Of a stretch of 64,000 nt of DNA, positions 24,001-33,933 are shown piece after piece. How positions within the stretch are numbered: position 1 is the first letter of the stretch; each line of letters begins with the position of its first letter. The notes beneath the pieces were generated by a model. The model did not search any database. It was not told the origin of the DNA and saw only the letters and a list, made by a program, of their open reading frames with translations. Source of the stretch: Helicoverpa zea (taxonomy: Eukaryota > Arthropoda > Insecta > Lepidoptera > Noctuidae); assembly GCF_022581195.2 (NCBI RefSeq), contig NC_061456.1, positions 12,154,501 through 12,218,500 on the forward strand, in the 5' to 3' direction. The position numbers and the translations under genes were made by a program.

Positions 24001-25420
24001 ACTTGAAATTAGGTACTGTTATTTACCGTCTTAACGGCACTATTATGCGATGACTTGCTCTACAAAACTACATCTGTATGATTACCACTAAAAAGTAGAT
24101 TTACATGCCTATATAATTTTAATCGTTTAATTTAGGTTGCATAGTTATTAACATTGTAAATGAAAAATTAGCTATGTCTATCTGTTAGTCTTAGAACGCC
24201 GGTTGAAAAAAAATATTAATCGTTCGTTTGGAGTTCTGCTTAGCTATAAGTGTGCGAATATGTGCATATTCACACACTTTTCGTTCCTAATTTCCATTTT
24301 TATGACGACTGATTTGTCATCTGCAAAATAGAGAATTAAATATGAATATTTTAGTAGTCAGAGAAATTTTATTGTCTAGCTTACCTAAATACCTAAATAT
24401 TTAACAGGCCCAAAAAGGCAAAATTATGATTTTGGTGTCTAAATAAATCAAGATTTCGCAAATTTTCTGAGATGTTAGCTTAATGAAGGTCATCAAATTA
24501 ACTGGTTATTTTTTAACATTCCAGGTAGCGAGAGGCGTCTACATATACTTCCTGGCAAAAATGTCGGAACTCCTCGACACAGTTTTCTTCGTGATCAGGA
24601 AAAAAGACAGGCAGATCACTTTCCTCCACATGTACCATCATACGGTGATGCCCATGATATCCTGGGGTGCTACGAAGTACTACCCAGGGGGTCATGGAAC
24701 CCTCATAGGTGTTATAAACTCTTTCGTTCATATTATCATGTACACCTATTACATGTTCTCGGCTATGGGACCACAATACCAGAGGTACCTGTTTTGGAAG
24801 AAGTACATCACTACACTGCAAATGGTAAGGAGTTTTTATATCATTCATATCAACAAACACAATTTTTACAAACTAAAGCTTATTTAAGTTGGTGGTGATA
24901 ATCGCTTCCCACCGAGCAATATATTTATTGAGCTCGATAGCCCTAACATTCATCGTTACAATAATAGGATCGAGCCATTTTTATGACAATTTAACCAATT
25001 ATTATGGCCCTAATCCTGTATTCTTAAGTTTCTTGATCACAATTTATATTTCTATCTTGTATTTATCAAGCTCTGTAGCATTACCTTCGTTATCTCCTTC
25101 AATGCTAGTCATAGCCGGTATTCAACTATTTTTGTTTTTAATTCCAGCTCCAGTTCTGCATCGCCTTCCTCCACTCAGCGCAGCTGCTGTTCTATGACTG
25201 CGGCTACCCTCGCTGGTCCGTCGTCTTCACTCTTCCTAACTCCATCTTCTTTTACTACCTCTTCTACGACTTCTACTACAAGGCCTATGGCAAACCTACC
25301 AAGAAAGGAGCTGAAGATAAGAAAGACGTCAAAGAAATAACAAGCAATGGTCACATGAATGGTAAAGTCAAAACCAACGGCTACGCAAACGGAACAGCCA
25401 ACGGTAAAAAAGTTAATTAA
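20951..25420 (+). CDS. ELOVL: Gene A: very-long-chain fatty acid elongase (ELOVL1/7-like), 301 aa, five exons
   Basis: Spliced CDS is 20951-21011, 21400-21590, 22065-22145, 24525-24824, 25148-25420 (906 nt). All introns are GT..AG. The enzyme performs the rate-limiting condensation of fatty acyl-CoA with malonyl-CoA in the ER membrane. Visible family signatures are DSRTNDWFLITDPVPG near residue 21, KMSELLDT (123-130), the histidine box HMYHH (146-150), NSFVH (176-180), MYTYY (183-187) and TTLQ (207-210). Several hydrophobic segments fit the family's seven-helix fold. The C-terminus is a charged, Asn-Gly-rich tail ending KKVN, a canonical KKXX ER-retrieval signal. Length is normal for the family. 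The ATG has a purine at -3 and G at +4. The exon pattern matches gene B, which is convergent. The ELOVL call is firm. The exact orthologue (insect AAEL008004-like group) and chain-length preference are inferred. Confidence 0.95.
21400..21590 (+). CDS. ELOVL: Gene A coding exon 2
   Basis: Acceptor ATTCCAG|ATTCCC. Residues 21-84 carry the first hydrophobic segments and the N-terminal family signature. Donor GAG|GTTTGT. Its 191 nt equals exon 2 of gene B with no gap. Confidence 0.93.
22065..22145 (+). CDS. ELOVL: Gene A coding exon 3
   Basis: Acceptor TTTGCAG|GGCCTC, donor AGA|GTAAGT. Codes residues 85-111, including the luminal loop WKCQPVDFSKTPEAMR typical of ELOVL1/7-like insect elongases. 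Confidence 0.93.
22688..22892 (+). mobile_element. Helitron-like (Lep1-type) element, copy 2, in gene A intron 3
   Basis: A 205-bp copy with TC and CTAG ends, identical by eye to 13342-13546. It lies in the 2379-nt intron between exons 3 and 4 and does not touch splice sites. Confidence 0.82.
24525..24824 (+). CDS. ELOVL: Gene A coding exon 4 (catalytic)
   Basis: Acceptor CATTCCAG|GTAGCG, donor ATG|GTAAGG. Its 100 codons hold the K-x2-E-x2-DT, HxxHH, MYTYY and TTLQ motifs. It aligns to gene B exon 4 without any insertion or deletion. Confidence 0.96.
25148..25420 (+). CDS. ELOVL: Gene A coding exon 5 and stop
   Basis: Acceptor AATTCCAG|CTCCAG. A second AG six bases on (after 25153) would drop L-Q, and the family consensus LQF supports the first. 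Codes LQFCIAFLHSAQLLFYDCGY and onward, the last membrane segment (IFFYYLFYDFYYKAYG), then a Lys-rich tail with five Asn-Gly pairs. Stop TAA at 25418-25420. Confidence 0.92.
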   Translation, partial: LQFCIAFLHSAQLLFYDCGYPRWSVVFTLPNSIFFYYLFYDFYYKAYGKPTKKGAEDKKDVKEITSNGHMNGKVKTNGYANGTANGKKVN

Positions 25421-26463
25421 AAACCAACTGAATATACAATGTAAATATTTTTGTTGTTTCATACCAATACCAATTTTAGTTTTAAGCTAATCTTGAATAT
25501 TGTTACGTAAAAAATCCTTAATAACGAATGCTCAAATTCTGACTTAAAATTTTACCGTTACTTATTAGACAGTACTTCGTCATCATTTTGTATCTTGATG
25601 ATCCTAAATGCTGTCGCTAGTACTTCTAATTTGTTGGATTTTTGTTTAATATCTTCAGTTATAGATAAGAGAGTTACGGTGTATATACTATAGATTGTTA
25701 CATCATGTATTTAAGACATTATTGTTTAGTTAGATATTACGCTGATTATATTGCCATGAGTTTAAAACTATCATGCATTGACACATCTGCTGTAAATTTT
25801 GTAGGTAAAAGTCTATATGTGATATAGATAGAAACAATATTTGCCCTACATATAGATTTTTTTCTGAATCTCATAACGCACACGCATATATTTGTCTTGG
25901 GCTTTATATATTGAAATTATTAATTGTCTTCCAATTAATCTGAAAAAATATTCCAGATTTTATTATGATATTGTAGAGGTCTTTTTGATTTCGGGTTATA
26001 TGATATTCGAAACCTTACTGAAATATGAGGTGTCCCAATACCGTTCTTATAGTATAGTTTTCTTAAAATATCATTCCTTTGCAATCTAGTTATTTATTTT
26101 AATTGCAAAGAACTGGTACTCGGCCTCACAAATCAAATACAGTATCACTATAATTATGTTTTTGCCGCTGGTACTCTATTCATCGATATGTACTTTTTTA
26201 CGATTTTGAAATAAGACTTCATAACATTAGGCATAATGGTTTTCTACGATTAGCTAGCATTAGCAATATAGATTTCTTTTAGCTCAATACCAAAATGTGG
26301 TAATAACACACTTGACTGTAACAAAAAATGTACCTAATGTTAAACGCAATAAGGTTCAGAATCCAATGTTTTAGGTATGGAGTAGGCATTAGACCCGGTG
26401 CCAATTGACGATTGATTGTGCGAGCGACACCGTGTTTTGAAACGACGCATGAAAATATAACTT
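25421..26463 (+). other. ELOVL: Gene A 3' UTR / 3' flank
   Basis: AT-rich sequence following the stop. No AATAAA close to the stop was seen, so the poly(A) site is not assigned. An ATTAAA occurs near 26875, beyond the inverted-repeat element. The 65-codon frame at 25892-26089 shows no motif. Confidence 0.45.
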
Positions 26464-26655
26464 ACGGCCAGTTTTTTCATCAAAAGTTTAAGTTAAAGTA
26501 ATGTCTAAAGTTAAAGTAACGGTCAAATTTGTTTTTTCAAGGCTAAAGTGACAGCAAAATTCATAGAAAAATTGAATTTAACCGTTACTTTAACTTTAGT
26601 CATTACTTTGACTTTTACTTTGGCTTTAACCTTTGATGAAGAAACTGGCTGTTAA
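26464..26655. repeat. Inverted-repeat element (MITE-like)
   Basis: The left arm (about 26466-26528) and right arm (about 26576-26653) are complementary through CCAGTTT.TTCATCAAA, TAAAGTTAAAGTAA and ACGGT. Both arms are built of degenerate AAAGTTAAAGTAA-like units. The ends (GGCCAG / CTGGCT) are inverted too. No coding content. Confidence 0.7.
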
Positions 26656-27025
26656 TGGTATAAAACTAAAGTTGATTATTCAATGTTTCAAAAATTCCTC
26701 GTTGATAAGTTTTCGTTATTGAACTAGAAATCTTTTACTTTTAAATTCGAACTTTATTTTCATAACATTAAGTTATATTTTAGCCTAAAAAGGATACTTA
26801 GTTGTTACAGTTACGTGTGTAGTGCCTTAAAATTATACGCTCTTGTTGAAGCATGTTTTACTATATAGTTGCACATTAAATAATTGTACATTTACGTAAT
26901 CGGGTTTTTAATGTTTAATACCTAATATATTTAATTACATGACTACAATAATGCTGTTTTTTTTCTTTCTTTTATAAATTCATCATTCATTTTTTATCTA
27001 CTCCTTTATTTTTCAGTCTCATTAT
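26656..27025. other. Intergenic, nothing recognised
   Basis: AT-rich spacer, possibly still 3' UTR of gene A if a distal poly(A) site is used. Confidence 0.35.
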
Positions 27026-27036
27026 ATTATTGTCTT

Positions 27037-27405
27037 TAACTGCCTCGTTGGTCTAGTTGTCGCAAGTGTGCCTGCTGAGCACGAGGTCTCGGGTTCGATT
27101 CCCGAGTCGGGCCGAAATCGCTTTGTGGGTTTTAGAAGACTTTCACAAAGCAGCCCGAAGCCTGGAAGTTGGTGATTGATTCACCCGTGCATCGCTGAGC
27201 ACGTAAATGTCGGTCCTGCGCCTGATCTCTTTCCGGTCGTGTCGGATTGCCGTCCCATCGGGCTATGAGAGTGAAGGAATAGGGAGTGCACCTGTGTCTG
27301 CGCAAATGCTTGTGCACTATAATATGTCCTGCGCAGTTGGCTAATCTCCTTACATGAGAACAGCCGCCGTAGCCGATAATCGGCTAGGAGGACATCATCA
27401 TAATC
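27037..27405 (+). mobile_element. tRNA-derived SINE (second family) with 11-bp target duplication
   Basis: Head at 27041-27113 has an A-box-like TGGTCTAGTTG and a B-box GGTTCGATTCC in a tRNA-like fold (the GAGTCGGGCC arm pairs with CCCGAG). A body with CGGTCGTGTCGGATTGCCGT follows, then an ATC-rich tail. ATTATTGTCTT flanks it at 27026-27036 and 27406-27416. It differs in sequence from the SINE at 20090-20469. Body fragments recur at 38885, 55250 and 59483. It is not a functional tRNA. Confidence 0.88.
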
Positions 27406-27416
27406 ATTATTGTCTT

Positions 27417-28800
27417 ATATTTTGAATGGATGCATTATTTTACGACAGCAGATGATCCAAAATTGTGTTAGATGTCGATGTACATTCTCTTTATGTGACT
27501 CGAGGAATCGTGTTTACGCATATAAAGAAAATGTCCATGTACCTACATTTAGACACACGGTATGACTTAAAGCTTTCGTACAGTATAAGATTTTTTTTAG
27601 TTTATACTATTTTAACCATACAGTTAATGGGATTCCATGACCAAAGGGGACAGCTGTCACACTTATACACAACCACAAAGAGTTGGCATAATCATGAGTT
27701 TCACAGTTTAAATAAATAAAAACAAAAGTACAATGATAGAAAGTCATAATTTATTATATTTATTCTAACATTTATCCACCTATAACTTATAATTTACAAA
27801 ATAATGTTCGTTGACATGAGTTCCAGATATAAAATAGTTTTTTACAATAAATTCATTACAGTTCTTTGTTCATAAAAGTTTTTCGTTAAGGTACTATTCC
27901 ACGACAGACCGCACGAGGCCGCAGCTTCCTCCTGAGGCGTGGGGTTCGTCGTGGAATAGAACGTTTAATTGCACACACCATTTCTGACTTCGATTTAAAA
28001 GTATAGCAAGCCAGCTTTGCAAATTAAGGTAATAAATATATTTCTTAAGTTCGAGGTAAGAGTCTGTAAACATTATAAATTAGGAGGTCTTAAAATACAC
28101 TGTTTTGATCCAACTATAACAAAGAAAACATTATATTATTCCTGTAATACTTGTACCACATAATTTATTTTTTCTCAAACAGATTAGGGTTTTGAAAAAT
28201 CCAATATACTATATGATTTTTAAAGCGAGCATAAAAAGTATGACTCAAAATTTTCAACAATAATAAGGCACTAAATAAGCCACAAGAAAATTGTTTAGAA
28301 TTCAAAGTGCTCCGAAATACAATATTTTACCTAACTATTGTTTATAAATACCAAATATTTGTCCTATCATTTTTACAAACAGTTCTTTAAAGTCCATTTC
28401 AATAATTAAGTAGTCTTTCCTCACTTGGGCCCAGACTCTACCAAAATTTAGCCTTTTAACAAGTACAAAATAGCATAACATTATTCAAACGATCACTTGA
28501 TCCTTGACTGAAGAAATTCTATTGTTTTCATTAAACTTCTCCACTCAACTCTATTTTGGTGGAGTCTAAGCCTTTACAAGTGAAATAACACATTTGTTAT
28601 CGAACGTTAGGCCACTTCATTACAATCCCATATTAAATTTAGTGATTTATCAAAAATCTATATGTGTTCATTTACCTTCACAGCCTAAAAGAACTAACTA
28701 AGCTAGCTTCCAACAAATTTCTCAATTCTCTCTATCCAACACAAGACTTCAACCATCATTTTCAATAAAAAAGTCTTTTTACACATAAGAAACAGTTTAA
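27417..28800. other. Intergenic between the convergent elongases
   Basis: No gene seen; the 84-codon frame at 27465-27719 has no motif. A small palindrome-like CCACGACAGACC ... GTCGTGGAATAG pair at about 27898-27957 (TTCCACGAC / GTCGTGGAA arms) may be a short inverted-repeat element. Confidence 0.4.
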
Positions 28801-29008
28801 AATAGCAGCGTTTTACCTGAAATAAAACGCATATTAAATACTTACCTTATTTGAAGCTTACTAGTTTGAGATAGGCACCTACGTGTTTTCCGCTTTTATC
28901 TCCGTCCTTTTCTACCCCATATCTTGCATCTCTCTCGCACACCGACCAGTTTCACTCCCCACCAGGCAGGAGGCGACGAGTGTTCTCGGCGGCCACAGTT
29001 CGTCATTG
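28801..29008. repeat. DIRS ITR (3' end of element)
   Basis: The outer extension 28801-28846 starts AATAGCAGCG. The core 28847-29008 is the exact inverse (by eye) of 33934-34095. Confidence 0.9.
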
Positions 29009-29037
29009 AGTCGAAAACACCAGGCAGAAATTAAAAT

Positions 29038-29136
29038 GTAAGCTTCAAATAAGGTAAGTATTTAATATGCGTTTTATTTCAGGTAAAACGCTGCTATTAA
29101 ATTCTTGACCGTTATTTGAAGCTTACTAGTTTGAGA
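29038..29136. repeat. DIRS internal complementary region (ICR)
   Basis: Bases 29038-29098 are the reverse complement of 28801-28861 (61 bp), and 29095-29136 are the reverse complement of 34071-34112 (42 bp). The halves overlap by TATT, the complement of the AATA present at both element ends. This is the circle-junction template described for DIRS replication. Confidence 0.9.
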
Positions 29137-29284
29137 CGTGTTTGTTATCGCCTGGTGGAAGTGGACGCCAATGTGAGCAAAAGCACAATGAAATTGTGTA
29201 TGTAAATAGGTACTTAGGTACACGAGTAATCACATGTAAGTATGTGTATTGCGTCCTGGAATACTAATGTAATCAAAGTTAACT

Positions 29285-29362
29285 GGTACTGGTACTCAGC
29301 TACATCCTGTTAGACTGGAAGCCGACCCCAACATAGTTGGGAAATGGGCTCGAAGGATGAGT
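29285..29362 (+). repeat. SINE 3'-end fragment nested in DIRS
   Basis: TACTCAGCTACATCCTGTTA, GACTGGAAGCCGACCCCAAC and ending GGATGA match the 3' half of the SINE at 20090-20469 (inverse of 20090-20155). It is placed between the ICR and the recombinase gene. Confidence 0.7.
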
Positions 29363-29499
29363 AATAAAAATTAAAAGAGAGATGCAAGAACAAAAGCAAA
29401 ATTGATTTCATTTTCTAATAGTAATTAACAAAAACATTGCGATACTTCTTAATAACAATAGTAACAAAAATATAGACATTAATCAGCTGGATTAATTAA

Positions 29500-29980
29500 A
29501 TAATCGAGATAACTTGCTACTTCTATTTAGTGGGTATCTTTCCCTTCTGTAAAAATGGGCAAATGTATTGCCTGATCGCCAATTACCCTTTGCTAATATA
29601 TCGTCCAAAAGTATATTGTCAACACAGATTTTGACGCTACCGCCGAGTGGAAGCTTCCTGGGGTTGTAGTTATTCCTGCCTCTTTTAACAATGTCTTAAT
29701 CCACCCGCATCATCGTTCGGGTGCCTGCCTTTGGTTGGCCTCTAACGGATATAAATAAATTTAAGGAATTAGCCGATGTCCGTCTATCTTCTAACAAGGC
29801 TTTAGTCTTTCTGACCCAATACACTGGACTTAGATTTATATTTTCCTGATTATCCATCAAACAACAACCCGACTGCCTATGACTAGAACTGTCGGTCTTA
29901 GAGCCAAAGACTGGCCATAAGATTAAATTATCTTTGTTGTTTTTGAAATGTTCTGGGTCTATTGCAAGCAAGGAAAGATC
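29500..29980 (-). pseudogene. DIRS tyrosine recombinase, frameshifted
   Basis: The - frame 29971-29696 reads LILWPVFGSKTDSSSHRQSG, then SPVYWVRKTKALLEDRR and NLFISVRGQPKAGTRT, typical of DIRS recombinases. It stops at 29696, and the protein sense continues in another frame (GWIKTLLKEAGITTTPGSF), then in a third (LDDILAKGNWRSGNTFAHFY). The terminal FYRRE supplies the expected catalytic tyrosine. At least two frameshifts break it. More N-terminal parts probably lie towards 30540 but are scrambled. Confidence 0.82.
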
Positions 29981-30598
29981 ATGGACTCGCCTTTCCGAAA
30001 CAAGCTAGCAAAAGAAAGAGCAGCAGTGTGCCTGGAAGTTGCAAATGGATTATTCTCGTCTACGTTTACTGCACTTAAGTAGGTTACCAATTGGTCATTA
30101 TTCCAGATGGACGGCTTCCCGGGGAACAGGTTTGCTCAGCGCTATTGATTTTAAATTGTGTCCGACTAGAACGTGTGAACCTAGCTCTCCAGTGGTTTCT
30201 GCATTGCATAGTGTAGCTATAACTGACTTGTGTAATAAAATAGTATTGTATGTTAGTTTATTTACTATGTGTAAGTCTGCTAAAAATTGGGTAAGTATAG
30301 GTCCAAATAGGGATTCAAGGATTCATAGGATCCAATTTCATACTTTTCGCCCCAATTTAACCATCGACTCCAAGCTGATTGATAAGTGTTGCGTGTGGAT
30401 TGAAGAAGACTTCAGTCGGAGAGACTCCTTGTGCCGCCCCCCCCCCCCCCATTTCCCTGACCTTGGCAGGGGGTATCCCCGTTGCTGTGTCTATCGGTTT
30501 CTGCTCGAGGTTCATCAGTGTGTAGGGTACTGCTAATGATCGGGACTTCAAATCTGCTCGCCAAAATACCTGGTGCCACCGAAGGAACTACTATGAGA

Positions 30599-31340
30599 TT
30601 AACTCCCGTTCCTGAATTGAGATGACTGAGGACCTACGGTATAAGGTAAGGTGGCGGTAATACCCATGCTAGCGGGTAAGTCAAAACTTGAGAAAAAGGC
30701 ATCGTGGAACCCCGCTTTCGGGTCCTTCAGATCTAGGGGCACGTAGTACACAACTATGTGTCCCTGGGCTCGCTTCGAGGCAAGTAGGTCCACTGCTGAT
30801 ACAAGATGCCACTCCGGTGGAGGTTTGTGTCGGGAGAGATGGTCTGCCTGACTGTTGAATAGGGCTGGTATATGATTCACGACGTGATAGATTTGATACA
30901 GCTCAAGATAACTGAATACTCTGTACGTCAAGTTCGGTAGGCTCCTTGATCGGGTGCCACCTTGATTTCTTAGATATGACACCACAGTCCCATTTTTGCA
31001 TTGAAAAATGGCTGTTGATCTCTTTAGCAACTTGCCGTGATTTTCCAGTTAATACTGCAAGCATCTCTTTCAGATCGCAGTGAAAGCCTTTTTCTCTCTC
31101 GTTCCATGAACCCATTACGGGAGTTCCGTTCAGTTGTGCCCCCATCCTACATCGGAGGCGTCCGTGGTTATAAGGTGACAGGGAAGTGGCGAATGAATAT
31201 CCAAGGTTTGGTGGCAGCTGACCAGCCACCACTTTAGATCTGCTAAGGCATCTGCTGGTAGGTTCAACATTGCTATACTCCATTCACCGAGCCGTGAGCC
31301 CACAATGTAACCAAAGAATGACACTTTTTCAAAATGGTGG
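30599..31340 (-). pseudogene. DIRS RNase H domain, frameshifted
   Basis: Reading - from 31324: LITTDASDVGWG (first catalytic Asp), then in another frame GAQLNGTPVMGSWNEREKGF and LKEMLAVL (Glu), then a frame with TVVSYLRNQGGT and NSQADHLSR, followed by PPPEWHLVSAVDLLAS. The motif order is that of DIRS/Ty3-type RNase H. The position before TVVSYLRNQGG, where the family has an S-D-N, reads C-K-N, so one catalytic carboxylate seems lost. Confidence 0.85.
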
Positions 31341-31906
31341 GTATAACCCGACCGATGACAAAAACGTCACATTTTTATGTAAAATGTTCTTAGTATCGTG
31401 GTCTTCAATTAAGTAGGGTTCTATGTATGACAGTCAAGACTTCTAGGTTCATTTTACATGTAAACGATTTACTACATATTTCATTAAAATTAAGAAAATA
31501 ATTTACGGCCTTTATTATACATATTTGATTTCAAATAAGTTTGAAAAGATTGCATAAGTTCCACAGACATCGTTCTAAAATATCATTTCTAATGTTGTCA
31601 GTATATTACTTTCGTAGTTATTTTTATAAAATATGATCATTACTTCAATCGTGACTTATAAGAACCCTTTTTATGGTTTGTTCACCGTTTGGCTCACGGT
31701 TCCATGAATAGGGTAGGTATAGATTGCTGTTCAACACTGCATTGAGGAAAGTGAGGAGAGCCCGGTAATGCAGTCCGCCGTATGGAACAACGAAAACTTG
31801 CGAAGTTTAAAAGTCCTATCAAGCTATGCAGGTCTTCTAAGTTTGTCGTGCTGTTTGTCACGTAGTGCGTTTTGTCATTATCTTGTTGATAATGCTTGCG
31901 ATTTAT
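31341..31906. other. Non-DIRS-like or decayed insert between RNase H and RT
   Basis: About 500 bp of AT-rich DNA between the RNase H and RT parts with no readable RT thumb/connection sequence until about 31700. It is either a deletion/insertion scar or a separate insertion, and I cannot tell which. Confidence 0.4.
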
Positions 31907-32594
31907 TCACTTGCCATCCAAAACGTGGTGCAAATGATCCCAAAGTAGGCAAATATATCTTGGTGAGCCACCAGAAAATCGAGATACACAATTATAAGTA
32001 ACCCTTGAGTTTTCAAAGTTTGAGCCACCCAAATTGGTCACTGTGGCGAAGGTCTTGGGTGCCGTGCTTAAGCCAAATGGTAGGCACGTAATCTGAAGCA
32101 GTCTTCTTCTGTATACTAGTCGAAGAACATGTCTGTGACCTCCGGCTACCGGAAGGTAGAAGTAAGCCTGGGCGAGATCCACTTGCACAGCCATTCGTCT
32201 TTCTGAAGAAACTCTAGCACCCGAAAAACATTTATTAAACTGAAGGGTTCCGTAATTATGAACTTGTTGAGAACCTTGAGATTGAGTATTGGACGGTTCT
32301 TTCCGTCGCCTTTTGGGCACAAGAAACATATTGGAAAGAAAGCTGGCAGAATTTGCAGCTATCAATAGAACTTTTTGTTTTATCATTTGGGATATGACGA
32401 CATCCATCTCTTTGGACTCTCTGGTCAAATCTGGCATTATCTATCAAAGGTGGCTCTTGGCCAATGGTATGCGATACCCAGTTATTATTTTTGACAAGAA
32501 AGGCGGAGCTCCCATTTCTTTCCATTGGTCTTGATATAATGTTAGGCAACCCGCCTGGAAAGTCATAACTTACGTGCCTTGTTGGACGCATCAA
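31907..32594 (-). pseudogene. DIRS reverse transcriptase, frameshifted
   Basis: The - frame 32437-31907 contains ISQMIKQKVLLIAANSASFL, SNMFLVPK, then VDLAQAYFYLPV (motif A), then CLPFGLSTAPKTFATVTN (motif B). The catalytic YxDD box is off frame near 31975 and reads V-Y-L-D-F-L-V-A-H-Q, so one Asp of the expected YLDD is absent. Motif order and the LPFGLSTAP block identify the DIRS lineage. Confidence 0.87.
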
Positions 32595-32833
32595 AGTCCG
32601 CCTGCGGTCCTGGACGCTTTCTGTTTCCTCTGTTGGACATGGTTCCTATTGTAATTTACTCGTGATATCCCAAGGGAGCTTTTAGAGTTTTGCGTCACAC
32701 GCCATTCAGCGTGAGTGTGATTACCATTTCCCTTCGAGGGAAGGTTATAATGGCGACTCTTCGAAAGTCGATCCAAAAAGCCACCCTGCGAGGGTAGATT
32801 GCAATGATGGTACGACCCGCAACATGCATGATT

Positions 32834-33468
32834 GGTACCCTGCGAGGGTCCGTGATAATGAGCCGACCCCTGCGGGGGGTGGCTAGTATACTTACTGGTC
32901 CCTGCTTTGTAATGATGCTGCGACTCGCAAAATGCAAGATTGGTACCCTGCGCGGGTCCGTGATAATGAAACGACCCCTGTGGGGGGTGGCTAGTATACT
33001 TACTGGTCCCCACTTTGTAATGATGCTGCGTCTCGCAACATGCAAGATTGGTACCCTGCGCGGGTCCGTGAAAATGAGCCAACCCCTGTGGGGGGTGGCT
33101 AACATACTTACTGGCAGTCCTAGGCGGAGCGTACCAAGTCTTTCAAGGCCGAAAAGCATCATACGCCGAGATAATGAGCCGACCCCTACGGGGGGTGGCT
33201 AACAGACTTACTGGCAGTCCGAGGGGAGCGTACCAAGTCTTTCAAGGCCGAAAAGCATCACACGCCGAGATAATGAGCCGACCCCTACGGGGGGTGGCTA
33301 ACAGACTTACTGGCAGTCCGAGGGGAGCGTACCAAGTCTTTCAAGGCCGAAAACCATCACACGCCGTGATAATGAGCCGACCCCCATGGGAGGTGGCTAA
33401 CAGACTTACTGGTAGTCCGAGGGGAGCGTACCAAGTCTTTCAAGGCCGAAAAGCTTTCTTGACACCAT
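32834..33468 (-). repeat. Tandem repeats in DIRS gag-like region (108-bp and 99-bp units)
   Basis: The GATAATGAGCC-type anchor occurs at 32854, 32962, 33070 (108-bp steps), then 33170, 33269, 33368 (100, 99, 99). The first three units encode in frame on - (33082-32591) repeats of 36 aa with GPAQGTNLA, SQHHYKAGTSKYTSHPPQG. The second set carries GAGCGTACCAAGTCTTTCAA. Local GC is well above the surroundings. The gag assignment rests on position (5' of RT) only. Confidence 0.8.
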
Positions 33469-33477
33469 CAGCCCTCT

Positions 33478-33690
33478 TCAAGTGCGGTAGTGATCAGTCC
33501 GAACTAAGGAGATGCTGGTTGGACCGCACCTCACACCATTCTTTTTTGTCAAACCGTTGAACGCCTTGCAGGATTGAACTAGGGCCACAGGTGCCTTAGG
33601 AACTTCGGGCTTGCTTTCTTTTCCATAGTCACGTGCACGGGCTGTGGTAGCTTTATTATTTACCGCATCTGTATTTGCTTTATAAGTCAC
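33478..33690 (-). other. Possible N-terminal piece of DIRS first ORF
   Basis: A 70-codon - frame (MTYKANTDAVNNKATTARAR at the start) lies between the ITR and the repeat array, where the DIRS first ORF should begin. No motif is recognisable. Position is the only argument. Confidence 0.35.
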
Positions 33691-33933
33691 TCATTCTGAA
33701 AACAAATTACTGAAAAAAAAGTACACGGAAGAAACTCGTGACAAAAAAGGGGTAGATGTACAAAATATTAACACTTGATTTCGCAAAATCGAATATCGAA
33801 CGGTAAAAAACCGTTAACAAATTGTATAAAATATTATAAACTCACCTGTGTTCTGCGAGAGCACTGAGTTTATTTTTCAACGAAATACTACAGCGGTTGG
33901 TTAGACAACCTTCTCGGGCGGAAAACAAGACGC

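Noticed and set aside
24513..24860. 115-codon - frame over gene A exon 4
   Set aside because: Antisense shadow of the catalytic elongase exon.
27041..27113. Possible tRNA gene
   Set aside because: A and B boxes and part of the fold are present, but it is the head of a SINE with a body, tail and 11-bp duplication.
30039..30536. 165-codon + frame
   Set aside because: Lies antisense over the scrambled DIRS recombinase/RNase H interval; no motif, and the opposite strand reads as recombinase-type sequence.
32834..33468. CRISPR-like array (regular repeats)
   Set aside because: Units of 99-108 bp are contiguous with no unique spacers, lie inside a retrotransposon reading frame, and the genome is an insect's.
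32804..33560. Two + frames of 132 and 128 codons with internal repeats (MSRPLRGVANRLTGSPRGAY)
   Set aside because: These are the antisense reading of the DIRS tandem repeats. The repetition comes from the DNA units, and the element codes on the - strand.
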